From the NCBI GenBank assembly GCA_021234155.1, contig JAJEKV010000003.1, positions 16,538,386 through 16,602,385 of the forward strand: DNA of 64,000 nucleotides. Direction: 5' to 3'. Below are positions 62,766-64,000 of this stretch, one piece after another. Each line of letters starts with the position of its first letter. The first letter of the stretch is position 1. The notes below the pieces were generated by a model that was given only the letters and a program-made list of their open reading frames with translations, did not search any database and had not been told where the DNA came from. A program made the position numbers and the translations under genes. This stretch comes from Isoetes taiwanensis (taxonomy: Eukaryota; Streptophyta; Lycopodiopsida; Isoetales; Isoetaceae).

Positions 62766-64000
62766 TTTGTTCCATCTCTTACACAAGTATATAGAAACTT
62801 TTGTTGCTTTCGTGAACTTCTAGCAATCGATGTTTGGGTTAATGTGATTGGTGAGACCATTTATGGAAGAGGTAATCTCCTCTGGTAAAAGATTTTGGTC
62901 GCCAGCGATGCGTGAGCCCTAAAATCTTTTGCCGAAGAAGATTAACAAGTAAACATAAGGTGATTCAGATTCTACAGAACCAGTTGCGGTCTGCAAAGTG
63001 GCAAGGTTTCTTTTCCTCATTTTTTTTTTGCGTTTATAACACCTTTAAAAATGATGATACTTAAAAATAGGATCTGTTACGTGGAATGGCAAAAGGGAGC
63101 CAGCAGCCGGGGTGTGCCAGCCAGCTTGCCTTGCTCTGGCAAGAATCGCCGACCTTTTGCATTTCCACAAAGGCCAAGGAAAGGCAGCTGATCTGGGAAT
63201 GATGCTTCAGGTTTTGAACTCAGCTCAGGTTTTGATGCTTCAGATGATCAGGGGCGATGCATTAGCTATGGCGATGGTGTCAGACTTCAGGCTCTTGCAG
63301 ATTTCAAGCTATGCTTCAGTTAAGAGGTAACTTGCCCCAACTGGTCATGCCAGAATGCTGGATCTATTTTTCATTCTTAGAATGATTGCCACAGGGCTTA
63401 ACTATCATTGGATGACAGACCAGATCGAAGACCAACTTTCCTTGATGTACATGTAAAGAGTTCACGACAACACACCTACAATGCCACATTCCTCTCCATC
63501 TACCTGAAACAAAACGTTGCTGCAGGATGGCCTCTTGAGGGTTCAAGAAGCATTGCCATAAACATTTTGTACTAAAAATAGAAACCATTATTACCTTGTC
63601 AACACTCCTAGTTAACCCTCACTTCACTTCAACAATCCAATCTAGAATAGGAAAAAAAAAAAAAACTCTTTTACGTTTTGTACTAAAATAGAAACCATAT
63701 TAGCTTGCCAACACTCTTAGTTAATCATCACTTGTCCGGGCCCAAAAGTCCTCACTTTTTAATAGTTATTCTTAGCTCTATCAATCTCCTCTTCATCCAA
63801 ATTTCATACGTGTCAAATCGCTTAAATTCTTCACACATTTTGTAGCATATGTCAAATCCTCAACTTCCATCCCCGTATAAGCAACCCAAAAGTCATGAAG
63901 AAGGTTATCATTTCAATCCTTCAAACAAAAGTCATGAAGTGAATGTTGCGTGCATGTCAATGGTATTGACTTTAGTAGAACCACTATGGCCAATGCGAAA
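62766..64000. other. Downstream region without recognised gene
   Basis: The first part may hold the LSF2-like 3' UTR. AACGTTTTGTACTAAAAATAG and ACGTTTTGTACTAAAATAG at about 63560 and 63673, with similar sequence after each, form a small tandem duplication. No coding region is supported. Confidence 0.45.

Overview
This window is nuclear DNA of a land plant, probably one with a large, transposon-rich genome (a gymnosperm or fern would fit, but I cannot name the species). The evidence is long LTR retrotransposons of plant Ty3 lineages, a plant-type starch phosphoglucan phosphatase (LSF2-like), plant receptor-kinase remains, GT-AG introns and Helitron ends. Almost everything between 1 and about 45.5 kb is transposable-element sequence. 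The right third carries two degraded multi-exon host genes separated by more mobile DNA.

Layout. 1-5783: collapsed, partly inverted fragments of a long-LTR Ty3 family (a gag piece, one minus-strand LTR remnant, two plus-strand LTRs). 5784-9253: low-information DNA with a Helitron-like 3' end at 6851-6878 and a receptor-kinase exon fragment at 8602-8893. 9254-45531: one chromovirus-like LTR retrotransposon, here called RE-A (minus strand). It has matching LTRs, a tRNA-iMet primer site, a polypurine tract and a near-perfect 5-bp target duplication. RE-A is interrupted by RE-B (15731-36942, TSD GAATG), which is interrupted by RE-C (21300-32416, TSD GGTAT), and separately by a hAT transposon (37161-41981, TSD GCTCCTGG). 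All four insertions can be read to the base. RE-B and RE-C belong to one lineage, with a tRNA-Gln primer site and an RNase H domain placed upstream of the reverse transcriptase.

The most unusual object lies inside RE-A, at 42159-43272 on the minus strand between its 5' LTR/primer site and its pol genes. This reading frame has its own TATA box. It begins with a histone H3 tail mimic (MARTKQNARM), runs through a long acidic then basic linker, and ends in an H3 histone fold that aligns without gaps through helices and loops. The position equivalent to H3 lysine 9 is methionine. RE-A also encodes a chromodomain at its integrase C-terminus. A retroelement carrying both an H3-like protein with a K9M-type tail and a chromodomain suggests interference with host H3K9-methylation silencing; that function is inference. 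The unit and the downstream gag/pol unit are each preceded by paired copies of a palindromic repeat ('R') and a TATA box.

45532-64000: a short inverted-repeat element (48203-48995), a TTC5-like tetratricopeptide/OB-fold gene broken by several small indels (49590-53160), a complete non-autonomous Helitron (53761-55715) filled with a ~1.66 kb purine tract and validated by a neighbouring empty site, duplicated palindromic modules (56033, 59121), another Helitron-like 3' end (60497-60523), and an LSF2-like gene (60586-62765) with recognisable exons but frame breaks. Many frame breaks, and many differences between the young RE-C LTRs, are one-base homopolymer indels. Some of the apparent pseudogenisation may therefore be sequence error.
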